Origin: Glaciecola punicea ACAM 611
GTDB lineage: Bacteria; Pseudomonadota; Gammaproteobacteria; Enterobacterales; Alteromonadaceae
Assembly (NCBI RefSeq): GCF_000252165.1
Contig: NZ_BAET01000008.1
Location: 1-64,000 of the forward strand
Length of the DNA: 64,000 nucleotides
Direction of reading: 5' to 3'
Position 1 is the first letter of the stretch; each line of letters starts with the position of its first letter. Under the pieces are notes generated by a model. It was not told the DNA's origin, made no database searches, and worked only from the letters and a program-made list of their open reading frames with translations. Shown in pieces: positions 17,578-27,510 of the stretch. The position numbers and the translations under genes were made by a program.

Positions 17578-20500
17578 CTAGTCTTGTTGCACTTCATCTT
17601 GCTTCTTTTTGGGTGTGAAAATAAGCATCGCCCACATAAAGAAAAACGGGGCAAAAAATAATACAAACAGCGTCGTTGCCGTTATACCGCCCAGTACACC
17701 AATAGATATCGCATTTTGCGCGCCTGAACCAGGACCCGCCGCAAACGCCAGCGGCAGAACGCCTAAAATAAAGGTCAGCGAGGTCATCAAAATAGGACGA
17801 AGCCTTTGTTTTGCGGCCAACACAGATGCTTCATATGCATCCATACCCTCTTCAAACCTTATTTTTGCAAATTCAATGATCAAAATTGCATTTTTGGCCG
17901 CTAGCGCTATGGTCATTAACAAACCTACCTGAAAGTATACATCGTTGGCTTGACCTGCCCACCATGTGGCTAATACAGCGCCGAATATGCCTAGCGGTAC
18001 TGTTAACATAATCGCTAAAGGCACGGTCCAGCTTTCATACAGCGCTGCGAGTACTAAAAATACTGCAATAACACTAATTAAATATACTTTCCAAGCTTGT
18101 CCACCCGACTGTTTTTCTTCATATGACAGTCCTGTCCACTGCAAACCAATACCGTCGGGTAAGTTTTTCGCCAATGCAGCGACTTCATTAAGCGCTTCAC
18201 CAGAGCTCACGCCTTGAATAGCTTGGCCCTGAATTTCAAGCGATGAATTGCCATCGAAGCGGGTTAGTTGTGGGGCACCAAATGTCCAATCACCCGAACC
18301 AAACTGTGACAGAGAGACCATATCGCCAGACGCGCTGCGTACGTACCATCTGTCTATATCACTTGGCAGCATTCGGTATTGAGCGTCGGCCTGCGTGTAT
18401 ACCCGCTTTATGCGTCCTTCTTCCAAAAAGTCGTTAATATATGCGCCGCCTAACGCAGTGCTCAAAGTTTGGTTAATAGTAGCAATAGGTACTCCCATTG
18501 CACGCGCCTTGCTTGAATCAATATCGATATTGTATTGTGGACTAGGCGCTAAACCATTAAAGCGCACCGCCGTTAATAAGCTGCTTTGATTTGCTTGACT
18601 CAAAAACTGCTGCATAGCATCGTTTAATGCCGCTTGTCCTAAGCCGCCTAAGTCAACCAACTGCATTTCAAAACCACTTGAGTTACCCAAACCAGACACC
18701 GCAGGCGGCACAATAGGAATAATCGTAGCGTCTTTCACCGAAGCTAATTCAGCACCCGCTTGCCTGCTAATTTTAAACACACTTTGACTTTCGCCGCGCT
18801 GCTCCCAGTCTGCCATTTTAATAAACGCGATACCTACGTTTTGACTGCTGCCGGCAAAGCTGAAGCCAGCGGCGGTAAATATTCCTTCAACGGCGCCGTT
18901 GGTTTGATCAAGGTAAAAGTCCTCAACCAGCTTATTTTTTTCAACCGTTTGCTGCAAAGTAGAGCTTACTGGTCCGCTCACCAGTGTAAACATACTGCCT
19001 TGGTCTTCATCAGGCAAAAATGACGTTGGGATACGTATAAACAGCACTGCAGCGACCGCTATCATCGCAAAGAATATGACTGGCAAAATAAAGCGATTTG
19101 CCAACAGCTTTTCTAATAGGCTCGCATGTGCTGCTTTTAATTTTTTAAAAGCGCGGTTAAACAGACCAAAGAAACCTGAATCCTTCTCTGTTTTCCCTTG
19201 TTTGAGCACAGTGGCGCACAGCGCGGGCGACAAACTCAACGCAAGGAAAAGAGAGATCCCCATTGCCACTGAAATAGTCACCGCGAACTGGCGATAAATT
19301 ACGCCCGTTGAACCTTCAAAAAACATAATGGGAATAAACACAGCCCATACCACCACAGTTGTGCCTATAAGCGCGCCTGAAATCTCTTTCATGGCTTTTA
19401 CAGAAGCCTCTTTTGGGGATAAATCGTCATCCGCTTCCAATTTATTCTCAATGTTCTCGGTCACCACAATAGCGTCATCTACCAGCATACCAATGGCCAA
19501 AACCAGTGCAAATAGCGTTAACACATTAATGGAATAACCAAAAACAAATAAAAATGCAAAAGTGCCAAGCATTACTACCGGAATGGCTACCGCAGGAATT
19601 AAGGTTGCTCTAGAAGTTTGTAAGAATATGTATATTACTGCTATGACCAGCAACATCGCAATAAAGAGGGTTTTCACCACGTCAAGAATAGAGGCTTTAA
19701 CAAAAGGCGACACATCGACCGGATAAGCAACTTGCAATTGATCGGGGATAATATCATCAAAATCTTTGATTCTTTGTTTGAGCGCCGCAATGGTTTCAAG
19801 CGCATTGGCATTTGGCGCAAGTTCAATGGCGATCCCCGCGGCTGGCTGTCGATTATAGCGGCCAATGACACTGTAGCTTTCTGATCCAATCTCAATGCGG
19901 GCAACATCACCTAAGGTCGAGTGAGAACCATCTTGGTTCACCTTCAGTAAAATACCTTCGAATTCTGCCACCGTTTCAAATAAAGATTGAGCGGTTATAG
20001 TAGCGTTTAATTGCTGCCCTTCAACGCTCGGCGTGCCGCCTATTTGGCCCGTGGCAAGCTGCACGTTTTGATCCCTTACTGCGTTAATAACGTCTTGCGT
20101 AGTCACGTTGAAATCGTACATCGACTGAGGGTTTAGCCAAATGCGCATAGCATGCTCTGGACCAAATGTTCTTATTTGCCCTACTCCGTCAACGCGGCTA
20201 AGCGGTTCTTCCAAATTAGATGCCAAAAAATCTGATATTTCATTTCGTCCCAATGAATTATCTGTGGCGGAAAAGCTCACAATTAGGGCGTAGCTTGACC
20301 CGGCTTTTGACACCGCAACTCCCTGACGCTGGACCACCTGCGGCAAGGACGATTCGGCTTGGGACACCTTGTTCTGTGTTTGCACTTGCGCGATATTTGC
20401 GTCGGTGCCTGGCTCAAAGGTGAGCACAATATTAGCGCGTCCAGACGAGGAGCTGTTGGATTGAATATAGCGTAAATTATCAATGCCAGTTAAGTTTTGT

Positions 20501-20700
20501 TCGATAACTTGCGTCACTGTATTTTCGAGTGTTTTTGCCGATGCACCAGGGTACGTGGCGGTAATTGATATTTTAGGGGAAGCAATATTAGGATATTGTT
20601 CAACCGGTAACGACGTTATTGCAAGCACGCCTAAACCCATCATAACAAGCGCAATAACCCATGCAAAAATAGGGCGAGAAATAAAGAAACTTGAAATCAT
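17578..20700 (-). CDS. RND multidrug efflux permease, AcrB/MexB type (HAE1)
   Basis: 1040 residues, 12 membrane helices and two large periplasmic loops. It begins 'FFISRPIFAWVIALVMM' and has the proton-relay residues Asp408-Asp409 ('GMLVDDAIVV') and Lys936 ('AAKNAILIIEF'), the AcrB set. It would pump drugs, detergents or bile-like compounds from the inner membrane and periplasm. The adaptor gene ends 3 bp upstream, so the pair is an operon. No TolC-type outer-membrane gene or local repressor is nearby, so it probably shares a chromosomal TolC. Confidence 0.95.
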   Translation of the reverse strand: MISSFFISRPIFAWVIALVMMGLGVLAITSLPVEQYPNIASPKISITATYPGASAKTLENTVTQVIEQNLTGIDNLRYIQSNSSSSGRANIVLTFEPGTDANIAQVQTQNKVSQAESSLPQVVQRQGVAVSKAGSSYALIVSFSATDNSLGRNEISDFLASNLEEPLSRVDGVGQIRTFGPEHAMRIWLNPQSMYDFNVTTQDVINAVRDQNVQLATGQIGGTPSVEGQQLNATITAQSLFETVAEFEGILLKVNQDGSHSTLGDVARIEIGSESYSVIGRYNRQPAAGIAIELAPNANALETIAALKQRIKDFDDIIPDQLQVAYPVDVSPFVKASILDVVKTLFIAMLLVIAVIYIFLQTSRATLIPAVAIPVVMLGTFAFLFVFGYSINVLTLFALVLAIGMLVDDAIVVTENIENKLEADDDLSPKEASVKAMKEISGALIGTTVVVWAVFIPIMFFEGSTGVIYRQFAVTISVAMGISLFLALSLSPALCATVLKQGKTEKDSGFFGLFNRAFKKLKAAHASLLEKLLANRFILPVIFFAMIAVAAVLFIRIPTSFLPDEDQGSMFTLVSGPVSSTLQQTVEKNKLVEDFYLDQTNGAVEGIFTAAGFSFAGSSQNVGIAFIKMADWEQRGESQSVFKISRQAGAELASVKDATIIPIVPPAVSGLGNSSGFEMQLVDLGGLGQAALNDAMQQFLSQANQSSLLTAVRFNGLAPSPQYNIDIDSSKARAMGVPIATINQTLSTALGGAYINDFLEEGRIKRVYTQADAQYRMLPSDIDRWYVRSASGDMVSLSQFGSGDWTFGAPQLTRFDGNSSLEIQGQAIQGVSSGEALNEVAALAKNLPDGIGLQWTGLSYEEKQSGGQAWKVYLISVIAVFLVLAALYESWTVPLAIMLTVPLGIFGAVLATWWAGQANDVYFQVGLLMTIALAAKNAILIIEFAKIRFEEGMDAYEASVLAAKQRLRPILMTSLTFILGVLPLAFAAGPGSGAQNAISIGVLGGITATTLFVLFFAPFFFMWAMLIFTPKKKQDEVQQD

Positions 20701-20703
20701 TAC

Positions 20704-21963
20704 TTAAGCCCCTTCTTTATTTTTTGTTAATGCTTGACTATCATCTTTTTGGCTAGAATTTGCCTTTGATACATTATCATTTGATATGTTAGATCGCTTC
20801 TCCTTGAGGCTTACCGGCGTTACTTTTGCCCCAGGCTTTAGCGTCATAGTACCCTCTACCACAACCACGTCACCGTTTGACAATCCGCTTTGTATAACCC
20901 AGTTATTTTCATGCGTTGTACTGGTGAACACTTCGCGCTTTTGCACACTGTTATCTTGATTAACTATCCATACCCATTTTGAACCGTCGTTTTGGAAGCT
21001 GACCGCCTTTTGCGGCACTACTATGGCTTTTTGGCTGCCTGCATCATCAATTGTTGCGCGCACAAACATGCCCGGCAACAAGGCCGCATTAGGATTAGGA
21101 AACACCGAGCGTAATCGTATAGTGCCGGTGTTTTCATCTACCGCGACATCAGCAGCGTACATAATGCCTTTATATGGGTAGCTTGTGCCTGTGTCGTTTA
21201 ATATAATACTGACGTCAAACTGCGCGTCTGGCTTGGTTGCCCGAATGGTCATTAAGCGTTCGTGCAAATATAGTGCGTCGGAGGCAGATTGTGATAAGTC
21301 AACATAAATAGGATCAAGCTGCCTAATGGTGGCGAGTGCCGCAGTTTGTTGCGCGGTAACCAGCGCGCCTATGGTTACGGTAGATGGCCCAATATAGCCA
21401 GAAATAGGCGCATACACCTTGGTATAATTAAGATTTATTTTGGCGATCTGAAGCGAAGCTTGCGCCAGCGCAACTTTAGCCTGCGCTTGGGCTACATCGG
21501 CTTTGGCGTTTTCATACTCTTGCTCGCTTATTGCGTTGGTTTCAATTAAACTTTCGTAACGGGTTTGCAATGCTTCAGAAATTTTTAATTCTGCCTCTGC
21601 ATTTTGCAAGCCTGCCTTAGCACTTTGATAATCGGCTTCATACAGCGCTGGGTCTATCTGGTAAAGCTGTTTTCCGCGTTCAACCCGACTCCCTTGCTCG
21701 TATGTACGTGATTGAATAATACCGCCGACTTGAGGGCGAATTTCAGCCTTTTTAAACGCGGTAACTCGTCCCATCAGTTCGCTGGTCATCGATATTTGGT
21801 GGGCCTTAATTGTGACAACGTTAACCTCTTTAGGTGGCCGCTCTTGTTCGCTTTGGCTTTGTTGATCTGAAGACGCTAATTTAGTTTGTTGGGTATTGTC
21901 TGTGCAGCTAATTACAAACAACAAGCTTAAGCACATTATTACGATTGAATATCTCATCTTCAC
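20704..21963 (-). CDS. RND efflux periplasmic adaptor, AcrA type
   Basis: 419 residues. A lipoprotein signal ends at 'LFVISC'. Then come the membrane-fusion parts: lipoyl-like halves around 'RPQVGGIIQSRTYEQGSRV', an alpha-helical hairpin (about 110-185, Ala/Glu/Gln-rich), and the beta-barrel with 'GLSNGDVVVVEGTMTLKPGAKV'. It links the permease to an outer-membrane channel. AGGTGAAG precedes the start. It is the first gene of the adaptor-permease operon. Confidence 0.94.
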   Translation of the reverse strand: MKMRYSIVIMCLSLLFVISCTDNTQQTKLASSDQQSQSEQERPPKEVNVVTIKAHQISMTSELMGRVTAFKKAEIRPQVGGIIQSRTYEQGSRVERGKQLYQIDPALYEADYQSAKAGLQNAEAELKISEALQTRYESLIETNAISEQEYENAKADVAQAQAKVALAQASLQIAKINLNYTKVYAPISGYIGPSTVTIGALVTAQQTAALATIRQLDPIYVDLSQSASDALYLHERLMTIRATKPDAQFDVSIILNDTGTSYPYKGIMYAADVAVDENTGTIRLRSVFPNPNAALLPGMFVRATIDDAGSQKAIVVPQKAVSFQNDGSKWVWIVNQDNSVQKREVFTSTTHENNWVIQSGLSNGDVVVVEGTMTLKPGAKVTPVSLKEKRSNISNDNVSKANSSQKDDSQALTKNKEGA

Positions 21964-22348
21964 CTTTCTTTGTCGCGATGGTTTAGTGTGAGGGTTGCCT
22001 GTTTTTCATAATGGCTGTGTTAGTAGCAACGTTTATGCGACAAACAACCTAGCAGACCCGCTGACAAGCTCTAAATTATGTCTATAGTAGGTAAAGTTGT
22101 GCAAAGCCTATGCCAAATGCAGCAAATCCTCGCGAAGCATATATGAATGGCCTTAGGCGAAAAATGGGCACTGTTACACGAATGCTATTAGTGAATAAAT
22201 GGGAAAGGTTTATGGATAACTCTGTAAAATATACAAACTTGATAAGCTGCAATGAATACGCTTCAATAATACCGTGATTGATAAAAATAATGCTTAGCTC
22301 GCTAATAATCAGTAAGATGAGCCTACACTTATCAAGACGTATTTATCC
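21964..22348. other. 385-bp divergent intergenic region
   Basis: Separates the leftward efflux operon from a rightward glycosyltransferase. It contains a 44-codon frame at 22143 without a ribosome-binding site, which I do not accept as a gene. TTGATA at 22278 and TAATAA-like sequence near 22303 could be a promoter for the glycosyltransferase, with slightly long spacing. No repressor gene for the pump is present. Confidence 0.4.
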
Positions 22349-23455
22349 ATGGCCAATAAAGTCCTTATATTTACCAAACGTGTTTTGCCTTTATCAAATA
22401 CTTTTGTGGCTGCTCAAGGCAATAATTTACCCAGTTTTGAGCCTGTCTATATTGGATTAAGAAACAGCCAAGCGGGTATTAGTTTAATTGAAGGTCGCGC
22501 TACCTGCGTACAAGAAGAGCATGAAAACATGCCGCTTGTTTCTAAGCTCCTGCTTGATGGCTTTGGCCACGTAAGGCCGGGGTGGAAAAACGCACTTGGC
22601 AATTTGTCAGCGTCACTTATTCATGCCCACTTTGGTAAAGGCGGTTACTATTGCGCACCAATAGCAAAAAGTTTAAATTTGCCATTACTGACGACCTTTC
22701 ATGGCTCGGATATTACGCAAAAAGACAAGTTTTCCTATAATAAAAAACATCGAAAGATTGCATATGAACAATCTTCAAAAATAATCGCAGTGTCTTCTTT
22801 TATCGAACAAAAGTTATTAGCGGGGGGCTGTCCTCCCGATAAGATTATCCAGCATTATACAGGCATCGACACTGACTACTTTTCACCCAGCGGTGAAAGA
22901 AATGCCGTACCCACTATTTTATTTGTGGGTAGATTGATAGAACAAAAAGGCTGTCAGTATTTAATTGAAGCCTTTGCTACTGTTCAAAAAAAGCTGCCCG
23001 AAGCTAAGCTCATCATCGCCGGTAACGGTAACTACAAAGACACACTGCAAGGCATGGCAAATGGCAATAAAGATATCAGCTTTGTGGGTGCACAAAACAG
23101 AGCCCAAGTAAAAGCGTTGATGTCTAAGGCTTGGCTAACCTGCCTACCCAGCGTGAGAATGAGGCGGGGCAATGAAGAGGGAATGGCAACCGTATGCATG
23201 GAGTCTCAAGCGGTGGGAACCCCTGTCGTTGCGTTTAACACAGGCGGCGTAGGGGAAGGCGTTGAACATGGCGAGACAGGACTTTTATCGCCAGAACGCG
23301 ATGTTGAGCCACTGGCCGAAAACTTGCTTGTGCTTTTAACGTCAGACACTTTAAGAGAACGTTTTTGTGAGGCCGGGGTTGGCCGCGCGCGCACCTTATT
23401 CAATATAAAAACGCAGTGTCAGACATTAGAAAAGATATATCGCCAGCTATGCTAA
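22349..23455 (+). CDS. GT4-family glycosyltransferase
   Basis: 368 residues, GT-B fold. The C-terminal half has 'ILFVGRLIEQKGCQYLIEAF' and the GT4 acceptor/donor motif around 'EEGMATVCMESQAVGTPVV' with the two-Glu pattern. 'IHAHFGKGGYYCA' and 'TFHGSDIT' in the N-terminal half resemble exopolysaccharide (WcaL-like) enzymes. It would add a sugar from a nucleotide donor to a lipid-linked or surface glycan at the cytoplasmic face of the membrane. No good ribosome-binding site precedes the ATG. The UDP-sugar dehydrogenase follows on the same strand. Confidence 0.9.
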   Translation: MANKVLIFTKRVLPLSNTFVAAQGNNLPSFEPVYIGLRNSQAGISLIEGRATCVQEEHENMPLVSKLLLDGFGHVRPGWKNALGNLSASLIHAHFGKGGYYCAPIAKSLNLPLLTTFHGSDITQKDKFSYNKKHRKIAYEQSSKIIAVSSFIEQKLLAGGCPPDKIIQHYTGIDTDYFSPSGERNAVPTILFVGRLIEQKGCQYLIEAFATVQKKLPEAKLIIAGNGNYKDTLQGMANGNKDISFVGAQNRAQVKALMSKAWLTCLPSVRMRRGNEEGMATVCMESQAVGTPVVAFNTGGVGEGVEHGETGLLSPERDVEPLAENLLVLLTSDTLRERFCEAGVGRARTLFNIKTQCQTLEKIYRQLC

Positions 23456-23531
23456 GGTGATAATGTGCTCGCTTGTATAGGTCAACAGAGTTGTTTACTT
23501 TGCGTAACACTCGCGAGGTGATAATAAGTAT

Positions 23532-23551
23532 GCAGTTTCCCGCAGTTTCCC
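23532..23551. repeat. Tandem duplication of a 10-mer
   Basis: GCAGTTTCCC occurs twice head to tail between the glycosyltransferase and the UDP-sugar dehydrogenase. GGTGATAAT also occurs twice in this gap (near 23456 and 23518). Possibly regulatory, possibly slippage. Confidence 0.5.
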
Positions 23552-23657
23552 GAATTATTAGCAGTAAATTTATAAGCATAGACCTAGGCTAAAAACCCCC
23601 GAGAAGAAAAAAAATTACCTACGATTCAATTGTGCAAATTACATACGGATATTAATA

Positions 23658-24914
23658 ATGAAATTAGATAAAAACAGTACTAAGGTAGCGGTAATAGGCC
23701 TAGGCTATGTCGGTTTGCCCTTGGCGGTTGAGTTTGGAAAGCATTTTACCACCATCGGTTTTGATACTAATAAAAAACGTGTAAAGGAACTTTCCGACGG
23801 TGTTGATGCTACCGAAGAGCTTGAGAAAGAAGATATATTACGGTCTAAGAAGCTAAGCATTAGTGCCAATGTAGATGATTTAAAAGCCTGTGATATATAC
23901 ATTATTACCGTGCCAACCCCTATCGACATTAACAAGCAGCCAGACCTGTCTCCCCTTATAAAAGCAAGTGAAATGCTCGCGCCTTTCCTAAGTGCTAATA
24001 ATGTTGTTATTTATGAGTCAACTGTTTATCCCGGCGTGACTGAAGATGTGTGCGTACCCATTTTAGAACGTGTTAGTGGTTTGGTATTTAACCAAGATTT
24101 CTTTGCAGGCTACTCTCCCGAACGTATTAACCCAGGCGATAAAGTAAGACGTCTTACTACTATAATGAAAGTCACATCAGGCTCAACGCCAGAAGTAGCC
24201 GACATGGTAGACGACTTTTATCAGACTATTATTACTGCAGGCACCCACAAGGCGCCTTCTATAAAGGTGGCAGAAGCGTCAAAGGTGATAGAGAACGTGC
24301 AGCGCGATGTAAACATAGCGCTGATAAACGAATTGCACCAAGTGTTTAATAAATTAGGTATTAACACCAAAGATGTCATAGAAGCAGCAGCTACTAAATG
24401 GAACTTTATGAAGTTAATGCCCGGCATGGTAGGCGGTCATTGTATCAGTGTTGACCCGTACTATTTATTACACAAATCGGAAAACGCCGGCTTTATTCCT
24501 GACCTCATGAGAACCGCAAGAGAAATAAACAACGGCATGCCCAATTACTTCGCTAACGACTTCTTGCGCGAGCTAATTTTACGTAAAATAAATCCGTCAG
24601 AGTGTAAAATTCTATTAATGGGCTTCTCGTTCAAAGAAAACTGCCCTGATATTCGTAATACGAAAGTGTTTGAGCTTTATGTCGTGCTAAAAAACATGGG
24701 CTTAGATATTGAAATATATGACCCGTGGGTCGACACTAAGGAAGTCTTAGGCGAATATAATGTAGAGGTATTGACCGAACTAAGCCCTAATCAGATCTTT
24801 GATGTTGGTTTTCTAGCGGTCGGCCACGATTGCATTTTAGAAGACTTAAAGGGGCAATCCCTCCAGTTTTCTAAAGATTTTATATACGACTTTAAGCATA
24901 TTTCAAGTAGCTAA
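23658..24914 (+). CDS. Nucleotide-sugar (UDP-GlcNAc/GalNAc-type) dehydrogenase
   Basis: 418 residues of the UDP-glucose/GDP-mannose dehydrogenase family. The NAD-binding motif is 'VIGLGYVGLPLAVEFG', the catalytic Cys262 lies in 'GGHCISVDPYYL', and the C-terminal domain begins near 'LLMGFSFKENCPDIRNTK'. The spelling is closest to the TviB/WbpO group, which oxidises UDP-N-acetylhexosamines to the uronic acids used in capsules and O-antigens. It lies 202 bp after the glycosyltransferase. UDP-glucose dehydrogenase is less likely. Confidence 0.9.
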   Translation: MKLDKNSTKVAVIGLGYVGLPLAVEFGKHFTTIGFDTNKKRVKELSDGVDATEELEKEDILRSKKLSISANVDDLKACDIYIITVPTPIDINKQPDLSPLIKASEMLAPFLSANNVVIYESTVYPGVTEDVCVPILERVSGLVFNQDFFAGYSPERINPGDKVRRLTTIMKVTSGSTPEVADMVDDFYQTIITAGTHKAPSIKVAEASKVIENVQRDVNIALINELHQVFNKLGINTKDVIEAAATKWNFMKLMPGMVGGHCISVDPYYLLHKSENAGFIPDLMRTAREINNGMPNYFANDFLRELILRKINPSECKILLMGFSFKENCPDIRNTKVFELYVVLKNMGLDIEIYDPWVDTKEVLGEYNVEVLTELSPNQIFDVGFLAVGHDCILEDLKGQSLQFSKDFIYDFKHISSS

Positions 24915-24927
24915 AAGAAGACGACGT

Positions 24928-25821
24928 TTACTCTTGCATGCGGCGAATTTTGCTGCGTGCCTTTGACACGGTCGTGCCTTCTTGGTAGCGACCTTTTTTC
25001 ACATGGCGAATTTGAAATACACCATCGATTTCTAAAGGCAGGCCTTCTGAGTTTACCAGCCATTTAAACGCCGTGTCTTCAAAGGTTTTACGCCACCTGT
25101 CTGACTCGGTTTGAAACATAGGTAGTTTATCGCAATAGCCAATAGCTCTAGCGACATCGCCGTGCACGATCTGAAAAGCCCCTTTCGCCTTGTCGCGCGC
25201 GTACAGCGAAAAATTTTCAGTTTCAATATCGACGACTTGAGGCTCACTTTCTGGGTTTAACATAGGGTCAGAATCACTCAGCATTTCGGTAGTGCGCTCT
25301 TGGCGAGGATAATACAAAGTCTCTTGCCTACCTCGGAGTGCTTGCGCGAGTGAATCAAGGCAATTTTTATGAAAAATAATGTCACAGTCAGTAAACCACA
25401 GCCAGTCAGCTTTGGTAGATTGAGCTACCATATTACGGCCAATACCACGGCGAAACAATTTACCTTTGCTCAGTGCCTGAAAGTTCCAAGTAACATTAGC
25501 CACTTTAATCTGTTCAAAGTAGTCAACTGTCGCTTTGGTTTTAGCATCTTCAATAGCATAAAAAACGGTCATGGTAAGTGACAGCTTAGTAGGAGAATTA
25601 TTTACGATAGAACTTAGCTGATACGTGAGCATATTGCCGTAGTTCCAGCAGTGACTCACAATTTCTAGCGTTAAATGCCCTGTTTTTGCGTGGCGCTTGT
25701 TTAAGGGCGGCAGGGCCTGTCTAAACCATGCTCTAGGCAATAAAGGTTTTGTAATAAAGCGGAAAACCTGAATAGCAAAACGATTGTATTTTGAAACAGG
25801 ATAAGTTTTCGTTATTTTCAT
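24928..25821 (-). CDS. GT-A fold glycosyltransferase (GT2-like)
   Basis: 297 residues. The key segment 'ADWLWFTDCDIIFHKNCL' carries a DxD-like metal site in a GT-A fold; 'HCWNYGNMLTYQLSSI' near residue 60 resembles the start of the nucleotide-binding domain. The C-terminal 'QIRHVKKGRYQEG' is basic. It is convergent with the UDP-sugar dehydrogenase with only 13 bp between stops. It probably adds a sugar during surface glycan synthesis; donor and acceptor are unknown. Confidence 0.75.
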   Translation of the reverse strand: MKITKTYPVSKYNRFAIQVFRFITKPLLPRAWFRQALPPLNKRHAKTGHLTLEIVSHCWNYGNMLTYQLSSIVNNSPTKLSLTMTVFYAIEDAKTKATVDYFEQIKVANVTWNFQALSKGKLFRRGIGRNMVAQSTKADWLWFTDCDIIFHKNCLDSLAQALRGRQETLYYPRQERTTEMLSDSDPMLNPESEPQVVDIETENFSLYARDKAKGAFQIVHGDVARAIGYCDKLPMFQTESDRWRKTFEDTAFKWLVNSEGLPLEIDGVFQIRHVKKGRYQEGTTVSKARSKIRRMQE

Positions 25822-26268
25822 TGAACTTCGTAAAGTAATCCACTGTGAATTATTATAATAACAACAATCTTAGCAAAACTAAACTCGCATTGTTTATTTC
25901 GTATTTATTACTTTCTTAGGCAAAACAATATGCAATGGCCAAATAATTTATAACCATCTGCATATCATCGTAGCAGCGTAAAAGTTTATACGATACCTTT
26001 ACCCTAACGTTTAGCCTCTTTCAATTCCTGCATAAATGTCGTCCAAATAAAGGCCAATAACAACGGGCGTTGAAAATTGATAAAATGCAGGATCATGCAT
26101 GTGTATAATTGCGCCTAGCGGTTTTTTATAAAGAATATCAATATAAACGCTGTAATAACGCGCTACATTTTTATTAAAGTCTGTATCGTACTCGTGCTAA
26201 TCGCGCTTTGTTTATCCGTGTTAGGTACCAATGTGTAAATCTGTCTACTCCATTACAAGCTGCAAAGC
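25822..26268. other. 447-bp intergenic region, possible decayed frame
   Basis: Between the glycosyltransferase start and the end of the PLP enzyme gene, both leftward. On the minus strand, positions 26014-26196 form a 61-codon open frame ending at TAA 26011-26013. It has no start until an internal ATG and reads like a protein ('KKPLGAIIHMHDPAFYQFS', then 'VVIGLYLDDIYAGIERG'). I cannot place it in a family, and its high Tyr/Ile content could reflect AT-rich noncoding DNA. Otherwise nothing recognisable. Confidence 0.35.
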
Positions 26269-27510
26269 CTAGTGTAAGGCATTGGCAATATCGTCAATCA
26301 GATCACCAACATCTTCAATGCCAACAGACAGTCGAATTAAGGTATCAGAAATCCCCATCTCAGCTCTTTTTTCAGGCCCGTTTTCATAAAAAATAGTGCT
26401 GGCAACCGGTAGCGCTAGTGTGCGGGTATCGCCCAAATGAGTGGCCCTTAAAATTAAGTTTAATTTGTTTAAAAAACCGCGCATATCTACATCAGGGTTA
26501 AGTTCAAAGCTGAGTATGCCGCCATAGCCTGCTTTTCCAGCGAATACTTGGCTCGCTAGGGCATGCTGAGGATGACTGAGTAAGCCAGGATAATTAACCT
26601 TTCTAATATAGACATTTTTTGATAGGAATTCAGCGATGGTCAAGGCGTTCTCACTGGTTTTTTGCATGCGCATAGACAGTGTTTCAAGCCCAACTGAAAC
26701 TAAATGAGCCGAATGAGGCGCTAGCGTAGCGCCCATGTCCCTGAGCCCCTTTTTACGTATTTGAATACTACCCCACATGGATGAATCTGCACCTTTATAA
26801 AATTCATCGATGTTGGCATATGTTCGCCAGTCAAAATTCCCCAAGTCTATAAGTGCACCGCCCAATACGTTACCATGGCCCGCTACATATTTCGTTAAAG
26901 ACGTTGTTAGTAAATTCGCTTTTACCGAATGTGCATTGAACATAACGCTAGGCGTCATAGTGTTATCTAACACAAAAAGAAGTTTATGCTGCACGCAATA
27001 ATCGCCTATTTTATAAAGGTCGGCTACTTGCGTGTTAGGGTTGGCGATTGTTTCGCAAAATACTATTTTGGTATTGTCTTTAATCGCATTGGCAACATTG
27101 CTCGCATCGCTGACATCTACATAGCTGACATCTATAGAAAAATGCGTCAGCTGGTCAAAAAAACTGCGGGTATTGCCAAACAAGTATTGGCTCACAATAA
27201 TATGATCGCCAGCGCGCAGCAGTGAATAAAAAGTAGCGCTTATCGCTGCCATGCCTGTGGCAAATACCGTAGCGGCAATGCCGCCGTCGAGTTCACTCAA
27301 TATGTTTTGCAGCGACGCTGCCGAGCTTGACGAGCTTCTCGAATATACGTGTCCTGCTTTTTTACCCTGAAAAACGGCTTCTAAATCAGCAACATCTTCA
27401 AAATCGAATAGCACTGAGTTGTTGCTTGCTTCATGTACCCCGCCAAACTGGGGTGAGTTTAATTTACGATCGGCATGCACTAATGTTGTGGCTAGTTGGT
27501 TCTTTTTCAC
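26269..27510 (-). CDS. Cys/Met metabolism PLP enzyme (cystathionine gamma-synthase family)
   Basis: 413 residues. PLP-binding Lys207 lies in 'TTSLTKYVAGHGNVLGG'; 'VFATGMAAISATFYSLLRAG' and 'FVLDNTMTPSVMF' are family signatures, and 'RLSVGIEDVGDLIDDI' closes the fold. Members carry out gamma-replacement or elimination on homoserine esters, cystathionine or methionine. The sequence cannot separate O-succinylhomoserine sulfhydrylase, cystathionine gamma-synthase or methionine gamma-lyase. It stands alone. Confidence 0.88.
   Translation of the reverse strand: MKKNQLATTLVHADRKLNSPQFGGVHEASNNSVLFDFEDVADLEAVFQGKKAGHVYSRSSSSSAASLQNILSELDGGIAATVFATGMAAISATFYSLLRAGDHIIVSQYLFGNTRSFFDQLTHFSIDVSYVDVSDASNVANAIKDNTKIVFCETIANPNTQVADLYKIGDYCVQHKLLFVLDNTMTPSVMFNAHSVKANLLTTSLTKYVAGHGNVLGGALIDLGNFDWRTYANIDEFYKGADSSMWGSIQIRKKGLRDMGATLAPHSAHLVSVGLETLSMRMQKTSENALTIAEFLSKNVYIRKVNYPGLLSHPQHALASQVFAGKAGYGGILSFELNPDVDMRGFLNKLNLILRATHLGDTRTLALPVASTIFYENGPEKRAEMGISDTLIRLSVGIEDVGDLIDDIANALH

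Noticed and set aside
22143-22277. 44-codon frame upstream of the GT4 glycosyltransferase
   Set aside because: No ribosome-binding site and no recognisable protein features; length is within chance for AT-rich DNA.
26208-26396. 62-codon plus-strand frame near the PLP enzyme 3' end
   Set aside because: Lies mostly antisense to the real PLP enzyme gene; composition is unlike a protein.
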